Assembly (NCBI GenBank): GCA_023460875.1
Contig: JAEWOQ010000481.1
Location: 1-19,846 of the forward strand
Reading direction: 5' to 3'
Length of the DNA stretch: 19,846 nucleotides
Source: Pseudomonadota bacterium
GTDB taxonomy: Bacteria; Myxococcota_A; Polyangia; Polyangiales; Polyangiaceae
In this document: piece after piece, positions 7,206 to 15,751 of the stretch
How the letters are laid out: each line of letters opens with the position of its first letter
How positions within the stretch are numbered: the stretch's first letter is position 1
Program-made: the position numbers and the translations under genes
Notes under the pieces: generated by a model
Databases searched by the model: none
Seen by the model: the letters and a program-made list of their open reading frames with translations, nothing else
Told to the model about the DNA's origin: nothing

Positions 7206-10200
7206 TAGGCACCTCCGAGGCGTTGGAGCTGCCCCTCGACGAAGGCGCCGACAGCTCTCCCTATTACGGACACGTCATCGGCCAATGCCGTTTCGAAAGG
7301 AGGCGCAACAGCTGACCGGTACTGAATTTTCACCTTGTTCGACTTCAGCAGTGCGTAACCGAAAGTCCACCTCTGCTTTGTCGCGTTGAATCCGACACTG
7401 GTGCTCCGAAGCAGCCGAGGGGCGGCGCCCCGAAGGCTGGTGGCGTAGTCGGCGGTTCGAGTGAAGACGACCCAGGCGCCCGCGGTGAGCGCCCCGATCC
7501 CTTTCTCGATCGTGTCGCGCGTCAGTTGGACCACGAACGAATCTTCCGGCACATCCGGCACCGCAACCATCGCGATCGGACCGGGAGCGTCTGAATCAGC
7601 GAGGTCTGCGAGCGAGAAGACTGGGATGCCGTCCTCCGATTCGGTCAGGAACGGGGGGAATGCGACATCCCCACCGTCAGTGGCCAAGGCCCCCGTCGCA
7701 GCCTTCACCGCGGCGGGGAGCGCGCGATCGACCAGCAGCTGGTCGACGAAGACGTACTGCTCGTACTCCGCGAGCCGCAGTCGACCCTGGCTCGAGCCTG
7801 CTTCGCCTCGAGTCATAGGGTGGCCGAGCACGATGAGCCGATCCTTGAGTCCGGGCAGCTTGAGCGCACCATCGAGCGCGATCACGTCGTGCCCAGCCTC
7901 CTCGAGGTCCACCTGGAGCGCGCGGAGCAGGCGCGCGTCGTCCTCCGCCGAGATCGTCGGGTGCTCGCCGAGCACGGCGTGGCGGAGGAATGCCGCGCCG
8001 AGCTTGCGGTCGAGGTACTTGTGGTCCCACTTATTCTTGTAGCTGCGCAGGCATTCGTAGCAGGAGTCAGTGCACCGACACCCTTCGAGCCGCTCCAGCG
8101 CGGTCTCGAAGAGGCCCTGAGGCTGCTCAACGGCCGCTCGCACGAATCCCGCGCCTCCAGGCGTGAGGTCGTAGAGATACACCTCCACGTGACGCCCCGT
8201 GCGCCCCCCGCTCGTCATCGCGACCCGGTACTCGGCGCCGATATCCGACTCCTCGATGCCGAGCAGCTTGGCCGCGGCGGACGCGAGCGCCTCCGCGACG
8301 GTGGTCAGCACGATCTTGGCCGCCGTGGAGCCCGGAGGCAGGGCCACCGCCCCGCCGAGCTGAAACCTAAACAGCGCGATGTCCGTCTCGAACTCGTTCC
8401 CGAGGACGACCACCGTGGGTTTGCCGTTGCAGCTCGCCCCATGCGGGTGGTGGTCAGGGTTCGGGCGCGGGTGGCCTCCCTGCCGGAACTTGCCGGCTCC
8501 CCAGCCGTTCGGCTCGGCGCGACCGCAGCGAGGGCAGTAAAGGAACCCCGGATTCATCCGATCGCGTGACCCCGTGTTCGTCAGCACGAGGCGCTGTTTC
8601 GCGGTCCATATCTCGAAGCCAGCGCCGTTCACCGCGTACTCTGCGGCCTCCGGAGGCCCGCTGTCCGTGAACGGCGCGCTGAGCTTGGCGCGGGTGGGGC
8701 GCGTTGGCGCGGGGCTGTCCTCGAGCGGGAGTTCGGCGTCGATGTCCACCGGGTGCGCGAACCCTGGCGGCCGGAGCCAGCGGGTACCGACCCCGAGCGA
8801 CCCCGCCGTGCCGCACGCGGGGCAGTCCAACACCTGGCCGACGTAGTGCTCGTCGCTCCGCTGCTCGACCCGCGCGTAGCCGCAACGGTCGCACTCGAAG
8901 TACACCTTCATCCGGAACCAGGCCTGCCAGCAGTCGCGCCGGTTGAAGGGCGTCCAGATCGCGAACGAGTAGTGACGCTCGCCGTTCACCCACACCTCGC
9001 GGCCCGGCGCGTAGCTCGACAGCGCTTGGTTGAGCCCGAGCTGCGGCGAGTAGCGCAGCTCGGCCTTACGCTCGGTGCTCGCGCTCCGGTCGAACACGTG
9101 GAAGGTCACGACGTCCGTCGGGAAGGCGTACCGCGGCAACACGCCGCGATCGAAGAGCCGGTCGAGCAGCTTCTCCGGGTCGAGTCCCCCCTCCCGGGCG
9201 TCCTCCGCCCGGTCGCTGTCGGCAGCGCCCCCGACGTCGTTGACGTCGGGGGCCGCATGCGCGTCGAAGTCGAGTCCTTCGCCCCAGTCCATCACCAGAC
9301 CCCCACGGGCGGCAGCCGCCTCCTCACCACCACCCTCAATGACGAGCTCATCGATGGCAGGGGAGAGCGCCCGCTCCGCCTCGGTAACCTCGACGGGGCC
9401 GGCTCCGACCTCGCGTAGCGCGGCGAGCAGCCGCTCGGGGAGCGCGTCGATGAACGAGGGCTCCACCTCCAGAACGGCGGCCGGGACGACCTCGCCGAGC
9501 GCCTCCCGGACGAGCGAGGCGTTCTCTTCGAGCCACAGCTTGAGCCCCGCGTAGGAGAAGCCAGGGGCGTCTCCCCGACGGAAGTCGCGGAGCATCCCGA
9601 GGCTCTCGAACACGTTGGCGCTCACGTTGTCGTCGTGAGGATCCGCGATCGCGTCCATCTGGAACATGCCCACCGCGAGCGCGAAGCAGTGGCGCCGCAC
9701 GATCTCGAGGTTGTCGAGGTTGAGGGCCGGATCAGGCACTGGGCCGCTCACCATGGCCGCCGGACTGGAGTAGAACTCCTGGTCGTGGCTGTCAGCGCCG
9801 CAGTACGTGACGACGGTCGACAGCGCAGAGCCCCGGCGGCCGGCCCGCCCAGCTCGCTGCTGATAGTTCGCGCGCCCTGGCGGCACGTTCCTCAGCGCGA
9901 CCGCGGTGAGGCTGCCGATGTCAATGCCGACCTCCATCGTGGTTGTGCACGAGAGGACATCGATCGGCCCGTCCTTTCGACCCTCAGGCCCCTCGACGTC
10001 GAGGTCCTGAAAGCGGAGTTCATGCCACTCCGTCCTCGCGACCGCGGCGCTGTTGCTACTGTCATTGAGGGCAGCGGAGTGCTCGGCGGCGACGTACGGG
10101 TGTGGCACATAGCCAGGCTCGGCCACGAGTCGCTCCGTGTGTCGCCGGAAGTGCCCCTTGCGCGAACGGAACACCGGGTCGGACGAGGGATCGAGCGGCC

Positions 10201-13200
10201 GCGTCGTCCCGCCACACGCGCGCTGGCCGAGCCGGACCCGGCAGCGATCGCCCGCCAGCGGGTTGTGGGGCTGCGCTGAGGTGCAGGTGTCGCAGCGACG
10301 CCACTCGACCCCGGCCGTTGCGACGCGGAGCTTGGCGGCGCGGAGGATGAAGCCGTTCGCGGTAGGGCTCGTGCCGAAGGTCCTCGTGAGAAAGCTCCCC
10401 CACGGCGTCGGGCTGGCGGCGGTGCCCATCAGGTTGGCGTTGAACCACTTGGTCCCGACGAGATCCTTCACGAATGCCGGGAACGTCGCCTTTGTCCGGT
10501 TGATCTTGGCGCCCGTCGGCGCGTCGAGCCAGTCGCTCGGCGTCGTCGGGAGGAAGAGCGCGTGGGTGAGCACCGCGTCGTAGATCCACAGGTCCAGCAG
10601 CGCGAGCCGCCGCTGGTTGTCCGACAGGCCAGCGGGCACCGGAGGCGCGGGGAGCTTGTTGAGCCCGGCGAGGTCGGCCTGATCGAGTACGGCTTGTACG
10701 GCGCCGAGCCCCAGCGCGCTCAGGCCCGTGTGGGGGTCTTTCAGCACGGGATACAGCGCCAGCATTAGGGCCTTATTGGTCCTGTGCATGTTCAACTCGA
10801 CCGAGCGGTCGAAGAGGGCCTTCTCAGTCACTGGAGGCACGCTCTCCAACAGCTCCTTGAAGAGCTGGAGGTCTTCCTCAAAGTGTGGCGCCTGGGCCGG
10901 CCGCAGCGTCACGCCTCGTATCGCGCAGCCGATGAGGAGCGCGGCGTACGAGTGTGCAAGCGAGACAGGGGCGCCGAACCTACGCTCCAGCTCCGCCAAG
11001 CCTTCGAGGAGCAGCGGGCGAACGGCGTCGCGCGTCGAGTACTGCTGGAGCTTGCCCGCGAGTCGTGAGGCGGCCTGTCGCCCGTCTGAAAAAATCAGCG
11101 CCTTGCGCCCTTTCAGCGGAGTAGGGACTGCGGGGCGTGGAGGCTGCTCGAGCAGCTGCGATGACACAAGCTCCTGGAAGGGCTCATCACCCTTCGTCAT
11201 GTGATCCATGATGTCCTGCCCGCGCCCGCCGCACCGGGGGCAGCTGTGGAACGCTCCTGGCGGGGTGTCATCCTGGCCTACGGGTGGGAGCCACACCTCG
11301 CGCGCAGCGGAACTCCCAGAGCCCACACGACCGGTGATCGGGTCCAGGTACTCGAAGCGTGCCCCAGAGCCGGCGGGCGGCTCTTCGAGCGAGAGGAAAA
11401 CCGGCTGGACTACACCGTCGACGTCATCGACCTCGCCGACGTCCTCTGCCCAGAGGTAGTCGGGATGGTCTGGATCGAACGAGTACGCCTTGAAGAACGC
11501 GGAGCCACAGGAGCGGCACGTGTGCACCTCGAAGACGCGTGCGCCGCAGCCACATGTCCTGTGCGGCTGCGCGTAGAGCGCTCCGGTTGGCAGGAGACGC
11601 TCCCCCCACCGGGCGCGTCGCTCCTCCGGGACGCACGCGCAGGCGGGATCGGAGCACGCCCAGAGCCCCGGCAGGCCGCGGAAGAACGCGTGCACGCGTG
11701 CCGCGAGCAGAGGCGTTTTGTCATCGCTCTCCTTCGCGAGCGATGCGAGCTCGACGAGGCTGTTGGTCGCCGCGTGGGCGAGGTTCGAGGCGACGCCGGG
11801 GAAGAGGCGTGCTCCGAGCGCTGATGTGTCCTGCGCCGGTCCCGTCCCTGGAGGGTCTCGCTCATCATCCCCGTCTGCGACCGCGCCGCTCGTGAGGTTC
11901 ACGAGCCGCCCTGTGACCGGGATCTCGCTGAGCGCCCCAAACAGCGCACGTGCCACGGGATCGGCGTTGGCAGTGGTGGGATGGGCGGTCATCAGAGACT
12001 CGATGGTTGCCGTGGACTCCGCCAGCCGAAGCACTGGGAGCACCGCCTCGAAGCGCGAAATCAGCGGTCCCTGATGGACGCGGGTGAGATCGACGCTCGC
12101 CAGCGCGGCCGCGACCCCAGCGTCTCCGGGACCCGACGGGTGGGCCGCTCGCTTCGAGCCGGTGAGGACCTCGAAGCCGCCGACCGGCCTCCCTGCGAGG
12201 TCTGCTGCGAACTGCTTCGCCACGTCAGAGTTTGAGAACGACGCGCTCGTGCAGATGACCTGCAACTGTTGGGGTTTGAGTTCGAGCCGCTTGCGGAGCC
12301 GGCGGATCAGCATCGCCACCTCTGTGCCCTGCGCGCCGCGGTAGAGGTGCGCCTCGTCGAGGATGAGGAGCAGGCGCTGGTCCGGGTTATCCTTGTAGTA
12401 AGCGGCGGTCGCCCGGAATATCTCCCGCTCGATCGGGCGCAGCAGCATGTACTCCAGCATCGAGTAGTTGGTGACGAGGAGGTCGGGCACGCCCTCCTGG
12501 GCCTCGTGCCTGAGGAACAGCTCGGGATCCTCGGTGCGCTCGACGGTGCGGACCCAGTTCCCCTGGGCATCCTTCCATTTGCCGTTGCCCAGCCACGCGC
12601 TGACGCCGTCCTCCTTGTCAGGACTAGAAGACGGCTTGGCGGGCCACTTGCCTCGGCGCCGGAGCTCCGCGATGAGTTCGCGCGTCTCCGAGTCGATCGC
12701 CGCGCGGGCCTCGAGCTTCGTGAAGAACCCGAGCGGCTGCTTCAGCCTCGCCCAGTGCTTCGCCGTGTCCTCCCGCCGCCGCCCTGGATAGAGGGTGCGC
12801 CCCGTGTAGCGGGCGAACTTCATCGGTCGGCCAGCTCGGTCGGTGAACCACCGCGACACGTCGTTGCCCCCGAACAGCACCCGAAGGCGGCCGAGTTGGT
12901 CGTTGACGAGGGCGTTCATAGGGTACAGCAGTAGGGCCCGCACGGCGCGCGTACTGAAGGAGGGCCTTGTCGCTGCCTCCGCTGCGAGGCGCCCGAGGAT
13001 CGGAAGGAGGAAGGTCTCCGTCTTGCCGGACCCAGTGCCCGTCGTGACGACGAGGTCGCGGGGTGTGGACGCCAGCGCGAACTCCAGGGCGTCGGCTTGG
13101 TGGTCGTACGGCGGGTCGAATACCACGCCGCGACCGCCGAGCCAGGTGAGCAACTCCTTCGCCTCGGGCGGGATCGAGAGGTCCGCGTATCGTCGTGACG

Positions 13201-13363
13201 CCGCGTAGCGGGCGGTGCTCTCGATGTAGGGGGTCTGCGCGATCGCGCCCTGGCGGGCCAGGAGATCGTCTCGAAGCTCAACAAGCGCCGGGTGGGAGAC
13301 GTGGTAGGTCGAGGTGATGTAGGTGCGCAGCGCGGCGGCGTAGCGCTCAAGCTCTAGATACAT
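7205..13363 (-). CDS. Giant DEAD/DEAH helicase with zinc clusters and MZB/DUF1998 module (DruE-like or DrmA+DrmB-like)
   Basis: This 2052-residue protein is an SF2 helicase of the DUF1998/MZB class. The N-terminal lobe has DHQADAL (87-93), Walker A TGTGSGKT (108-115), YPMNALVNDQLGRLR (147-161) and DEAH (336-339) in the context LILDEAHLYRGAQGTE, plus CTSAS (371-375). A Cys-rich segment follows (about 560-625), then SCPRC near 712 and FSDGRQAA near 760. Motif V (TTTMEVGIDIG) lies near 1140 and motif VI (QQRAGRAGRRG) near 1165. LPRYAFPTDVV and two further CxxC ribbons (about 1489-1514) come next, another near 1610, and the MZB-type cluster CRCTDSCYECLRSYKNKWDH near 1765. About 260 residues of unknown fold form the C-terminus. 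The architecture matches DruE of Druantia or a fusion of DISARM DrmA and DrmB, and the smaller DNA-repair helicase MrfA shares the core. No methyltransferase or PLD gene accompanies it here. The start follows a weak GTGAGAA site; the gene heads the operon. Confidence 0.92.
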   Translation of the reverse strand: MYLELERYAAALRTYITSTYHVSHPALVELRDDLLARQGAIAQTPYIESTARYAASRRYADLSIPPEAKELLTWLGGRGVVFDPPYDHQADALEFALASTPRDLVVTTGTGSGKTETFLLPILGRLAAEAATRPSFSTRAVRALLLYPMNALVNDQLGRLRVLFGGNDVSRWFTDRAGRPMKFARYTGRTLYPGRRREDTAKHWARLKQPLGFFTKLEARAAIDSETRELIAELRRRGKWPAKPSSSPDKEDGVSAWLGNGKWKDAQGNWVRTVERTEDPELFLRHEAQEGVPDLLVTNYSMLEYMLLRPIEREIFRATAAYYKDNPDQRLLLILDEAHLYRGAQGTEVAMLIRRLRKRLELKPQQLQVICTSASFSNSDVAKQFAADLAGRPVGGFEVLTGSKRAAHPSGPGDAGVAAALASVDLTRVHQGPLISRFEAVLPVLRLAESTATIESLMTAHPTTANADPVARALFGALSEIPVTGRLVNLTSGAVADGDDERDPPGTGPAQDTSALGARLFPGVASNLAHAATNSLVELASLAKESDDKTPLLAARVHAFFRGLPGLWACSDPACACVPEERRARWGERLLPTGALYAQPHRTCGCGARVFEVHTCRSCGSAFFKAYSFDPDHPDYLWAEDVGEVDDVDGVVQPVFLSLEEPPAGSGARFEYLDPITGRVGSGSSAAREVWLPPVGQDDTPPGAFHSCPRCGGRGQDIMDHMTKGDEPFQELVSSQLLEQPPRPAVPTPLKGRKALIFSDGRQAASRLAGKLQQYSTRDAVRPLLLEGLAELERRFGAPVSLAHSYAALLIGCAIRGVTLRPAQAPHFEEDLQLFKELLESVPPVTEKALFDRSVELNMHRTNKALMLALYPVLKDPHTGLSALGLGAVQAVLDQADLAGLNKLPAPPVPAGLSDNQRRLALLDLWIYDAVLTHALFLPTTPSDWLDAPTGAKINRTKATFPAFVKDLVGTKWFNANLMGTAASPTPWGSFLTRTFGTSPTANGFILRAAKLRVATAGVEWRRCDTCTSAQPHNPLAGDRCRVRLGQRACGGTTRPLDPSSDPVFRSRKGHFRRHTERLVAEPGYVPHPYVAAEHSAALNDSSNSAAVARTEWHELRFQDLDVEGPEGRKDGPIDVLSCTTTMEVGIDIGSLTAVALRNVPPGRANYQQRAGRAGRRGSALSTVVTYCGADSHDQEFYSSPAAMVSGPVPDPALNLDNLEIVRRHCFALAVGMFQMDAIADPHDDNVSANVFESLGMLRDFRRGDAPGFSYAGLKLWLEENASLVREALGEVVPAAVLEVEPSFIDALPERLLAALREVGAGPVEVTEAERALSPAIDELVIEGGGEEAAAARGGLVMDWGEGLDFDAHAAPDVNDVGGAADSDRAEDAREGGLDPEKLLDRLFDRGVLPRYAFPTDVVTFHVFDRSASTERKAELRYSPQLGLNQALSSYAPGREVWVNGERHYSFAIWTPFNRRDCWQAWFRMKVYFECDRCGYARVEQRSDEHYVGQVLDCPACGTAGSLGVGTRWLRPPGFAHPVDIDAELPLEDSPAPTRPTRAKLSAPFTDSGPPEAAEYAVNGAGFEIWTAKQRLVLTNTGSRDRMNPGFLYCPRCGRAEPNGWGAGKFRQGGHPRPNPDHHPHGASCNGKPTVVVLGNEFETDIALFRFQLGGAVALPPGSTAAKIVLTTVAEALASAAAKLLGIEESDIGAEYRVAMTSGGRTGRHVEVYLYDLTPGGAGFVRAAVEQPQGLFETALERLEGCRCTDSCYECLRSYKNKWDHKYLDRKLGAAFLRHAVLGEHPTISAEDDARLLRALQVDLEEAGHDVIALDGALKLPGLKDRLIVLGHPMTRGEAGSSQGRLRLAEYEQYVFVDQLLVDRALPAAVKAATGALATDGGDVAFPPFLTESEDGIPVFSLADLADSDAPGPIAMVAVPDVPEDSFVVQLTRDTIEKGIGALTAGAWVVFTRTADYATSLRGAAPRLLRSTSVGFNATKQRWTFGYALLKSNKVKIQYRSAVAPPFETALADDVSVIGRAVGAFVEGQLQRLGGA

Positions 13364-13963
13364 GGCTATTTCTCACTGTCTTCGCTCACGCCGTTCTTGA
13401 ACACGCAGCGGTCGATGTCTCGAGCTTGAACTTCCAGTGCCGCTCCACCCGACAGGCAAGTATGCTCACCTCGATCCGGTGGTAGACGGCGTCGCGGAGG
13501 TGCTCGGCGACCTCCGGTACGAGGCCCAGCGTCCCGTGCTTGGGGGTTGTAGGATGATGCGTCAGCGCGGATGATATCAGAGTCCCAGAAGATCCTCGAC
13601 TTCTGCCACGCAGGCGAGCATCTGGCCGCCGCCGTGGCTTCCGTGTACGGAGACGGGACGCTGGCGTAGCGAGGACGCACGCGCACCAGTGGCCGCGGGT
13701 TGGTTGGCGAAGGAGCTCGAGAGCGGACAACGCGAAGTGCAGATGCTCCCAGACTACCAACGAATTTCGCGTCGCAGATCGCGAGTTTCTTCGGCGGATT
13801 TCCCGTTGGCAGCCCTACGTTTCGTGGGGCGAAGCGGCGACCATCGTGGTGGGTGAGCAGGCGACGATCGCCGAGCGCCACGTGGCGCTCGCAGCGGAAG
13901 CAGATAGCGAGCGGCGTGGCAGACGAGGGTGTTTCGGCGGGCCACATTTCGTTCCATTGCCGA
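13364..13963. other. Divergent intergenic region of about 600 bp
   Basis: This stretch separates the giant helicase (minus) from the orphan 418-residue gene (plus) and should carry promoters for both. It is less GC-rich than its surroundings. Short frames cross it on both strands (for example one ending near 13386 on the minus strand), but none has a convincing start, ribosome site or recognisable product. One could be the remnant of a gene once upstream of the helicase. Apart from the palindrome at 13872-13891 I see no clear sigma-70 promoter. A TATCAT on the minus strand near 13575 is a weak -10 candidate for the helicase operon. Confidence 0.6.
13872..13891. promoter_or_regulatory. Perfect 20-bp palindrome, candidate operator
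   Basis: The half-site CGAGCGCCAC is followed at once by its exact reverse complement, centred on CACGTG. It lies 72 bp before the preferred ATG of the orphan gene and 24 bp before an in-frame GTG at 13916, within the divergent region. A gapless palindrome of this length suits a dimeric regulator, but no dedicated repressor gene is identified nearby. If the orphan gene really starts at 13700, the palindrome would be coding. Confidence 0.4.
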
Positions 13964-15220
13964 ATGAAGAACCGAAACCAGGGAGGGCAGGCCGCTGGCG
14001 CAGGGAGCGGTCGCAAGAAGACGGGGCAGGCCCCTCGGGCGGGCAACAGAAGGGGAAGGGCGTTCGAGCAGAGCTTGAGGGCACAGATGAAGTTAGCGCT
14101 CGACGAGCTGGACACCCTTGATGGCACGCTGCGCGCTTGGAAGAAGGATGCTCGCAGAGTGCAGCGTCGTTCCTGGGACTCCGACGAACTCCTGAGGCGG
14201 CTGAGGACAGCACGCCTTGTGCAGGCGATGCTCAAGGAGCTGGGAAAGGGGGGAACGCGGGAAGAGTACTGGTGGAGAGCGTGGTGGCGTGTCCTGGAGG
14301 AGGTGAGCAGCCACGAGCACAGGCTCTTTGTCGATAGGCTTCGGGTCGCTCGGGGAAAGAGCAAGGAGCGAAAGCTGTGGCGCGAGTTTCGAAACCGGTC
14401 ATTCGTGATGTCGATGGCGGAGTCTGTTCTTACGGTCGAGGATGTGGACTCGCTGACGGCGGAGGACTGGCTTGGCCAGATGCTGAAGCTCTATAGGGCC
14501 ATGAGCGCGGCACTCTGGCAGAGGTTGTACTCTGACGGTGTGAAGCCGGCCAAGGACACCGAAGTTGCTCTGCAAGCCTGGGCCCACAGTCTCCTTCTGC
14601 TCTCCGTCGATCCGAGAGAGGCGGCGAAGTGGGGGAGGCAGGTCAAAGACCAGATGCTGTCTTACCACGCCACGTTGAGTGCGGGCGCTCCGCAGAATAG
14701 CTTCGGACTCGATGATGTAGCATTTCTCCTCGACCGGCCGAAAGCCATACGATGGCTGTTGCAGGAGGTGGATCGCCGCGTGCAGGAGCTCTGGGAGCTG
14801 AAGCGCGGCGGTGCCCAACATGATGCCTTGCGAGAGCCTGCTCAAAATATCGGTAGGTTCGTGTTCTTTGTCTGGAACGATCCGGCGTTGCTTGGCGCGT
14901 CGCTGTCGCAAGCTGGAGTCCAGCTCCAAGCGCTTGGTTCGGCGGCTGAAGACGCAGTGGCGCAGGAGGCTGCCAACTATTTGCTCACAGTGCAGGTGCC
15001 ACCTCCGGCTGGGAAGCGACCGGCGAAGAACGCTCCGAGTAGCGTAGCGGCGTACGATAGGCATGCGTTTCTTTCCGTCCTGCTAGAGGCCAGCGGCTAC
15101 CAACCCGACGAGGTGAAAAAGTTCATGGGCTTTTTGAAGCGGGAGGAGCGCCGGAAGAAGGCGCGGTGGAAAGTGAAAGCTGGAGCACGAGCGCAAGCGA
15201 ACACGTCCACGGGGAAGTAG
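13964..15220 (+). CDS. Orphan basic, helical protein (about 418 residues), element cargo
   Basis: The frame encodes about 418 residues from ATG 13964 (MKNRNQGG). A GTG at 13916 and an ATG at 13700 are in frame and possible, and none has a strong ribosome site, so the start is uncertain. I do not recognise the family. The first 30 residues are Gly/Arg/Lys-rich and probably disordered. The body is almost entirely predicted helix with many Trp and charged residues (EEYWWRAWWRVLEEV, FVFFVWNDPALLG). The C-terminus is strongly basic (KREERRKKARWKVK), which hints at nucleic-acid binding. There is no signal peptide, membrane segment or catalytic motif. Codon use is looser and less GC-rich than in the helicase genes or host genes, which fits recent acquisition. 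It lies between the defence-like operon and the integration genes, so it could be a regulator, a relaxosome-type accessory or simply cargo. Confidence 0.75.
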   Translation: MKNRNQGGQAAGAGSGRKKTGQAPRAGNRRGRAFEQSLRAQMKLALDELDTLDGTLRAWKKDARRVQRRSWDSDELLRRLRTARLVQAMLKELGKGGTREEYWWRAWWRVLEEVSSHEHRLFVDRLRVARGKSKERKLWREFRNRSFVMSMAESVLTVEDVDSLTAEDWLGQMLKLYRAMSAALWQRLYSDGVKPAKDTEVALQAWAHSLLLLSVDPREAAKWGRQVKDQMLSYHATLSAGAPQNSFGLDDVAFLLDRPKAIRWLLQEVDRRVQELWELKRGGAQHDALREPAQNIGRFVFFVWNDPALLGASLSQAGVQLQALGSAAEDAVAQEAANYLLTVQVPPPAGKRPAKNAPSSVAAYDRHAFLSVLLEASGYQPDEVKKFMGFLKREERRKKARWKVKAGARAQANTSTGK

Positions 15221-15240
15221 CCTTTCGACCTGTAGAGAGA

Positions 15241-15262
15241 CGGACAAGTTGAAAGCTGTCCG
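15241..15262 (+). terminator. Possible hairpin after the orphan gene
   Basis: CGGACA (15241-15246) and TGTCCG (15257-15262) form a 6-bp stem with a 10-nt loop, 20 nt after the orphan gene stop. No T-run follows, so it is at best a weak terminator or a processing structure. Confidence 0.2.
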
Positions 15263-15269
15263 GCAGGGC

Positions 15270-15296
15270 TCCCGCGGCGGGCTCGACGCGGGAAGG
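15270..15296 (+). promoter_or_regulatory. Hairpin that could mask the excisionase-like gene's ribosome binding site
   Basis: TCCCGCG (15270-15276) can pair with CGCGGGA (15287-15293), a 7-bp stem with a 10-nt loop. The 3' arm covers the first bases of GGAAGG (15291-15296), which is the apparent ribosome binding site 8 nt before the GTG start at 15305. Closing the hairpin would reduce translation of the HTH protein. Chance pairing is possible in such GC-rich DNA. Confidence 0.3.
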
Positions 15297-15304
15297 CTCC
15301 TGGT

Positions 15305-15589
15305 GTGACGAACCGGGAACCGCTCGAGACAAGCCTTGTTGTTGCGACGCCAGAGGAGCTCCGAAAGCTCCTCTGTGAGGCGCTTTCGGAGGCGCTAGCG
15401 GGTCAAGCCGCCGTCGGACCGCCTCCCCCCGAGCTCGTCAAAGGGGCGGAGCTGGCCCGCCTCCTCTCCGTTTCCCGGACGACCGTGCACCGGCTCCGGC
15501 AAGAAGGCATGCCCGCGATACGCATGGGGGAAACCTTCCGCTACCACCTCGGTGACTGCCTCGAGTGGCTGAGGAGGCGTGATGGGTGA
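15305..15589 (+). CDS. Excisionase-family HTH protein (MerR-like fold)
   Basis: This 94-residue protein has a variable N-terminus and a C-terminal helix-turn-helix of the excisionase/MerR-like type (about 44-92). Its sequence runs KGAELARLLSVSRTTVHRLR, then IRMGETFRYHLGDCLEWL. That is the familiar pattern of recombination directionality factors and AlpA-like regulators. The start is GTG 15305, preceded by GGAAGG at 8 nt. It sits upstream of the tyrosine recombinase, so the probable job is to bind attachment-site DNA and bias the integrase toward excision, or to regulate the integration genes. The family also contains plain transcription regulators, so the excisionase role is inferred from position. 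Confidence 0.85.
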   Translation: MTNREPLETSLVVATPEELRKLLCEALSEALAGQAAVGPPPPELVKGAELARLLSVSRTTVHRLRQEGMPAIRMGETFRYHLGDCLEWLRRRDG

Positions 15590-15751
15590 GGTTGCTGCCA
15601 CCGGCAGGGGCCTCGCGCCGCCGTGCACCACGTCTTCGGCGGGAACGAGCGTTGAGCACGTGGGGCTTTCCATCGGCCGAAGGTTGATGGAGACTGGTAG
15701 TCCGCCCTCGGTCCTCGCAGGTCGAGGTCCGGCTGATGGAGATCCGGGCGC

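Noticed and set aside
1..13363. Assignment as a complete DISARM, Druantia or Dpd system
   Set aside because: Only single parts match (MZB helicase, SNF2 ATPase). No methyltransferase, PLD protein, DruA-D/H-like or deazaguanine-insertion gene is seen in the window.
13366..14364. 332-residue minus-strand frame between the helicase and the orphan gene
   Set aside because: Covers the start of the orphan gene antisense, has Ser/Arg/Pro-rich non-protein-like sequence and no recognisable domain.
15685..15741. Repeated TGATGGAGA near the integrase start
   Set aside because: Two short copies only; the second contains the integrase ribosome site, and 9-bp matches are expected by chance.
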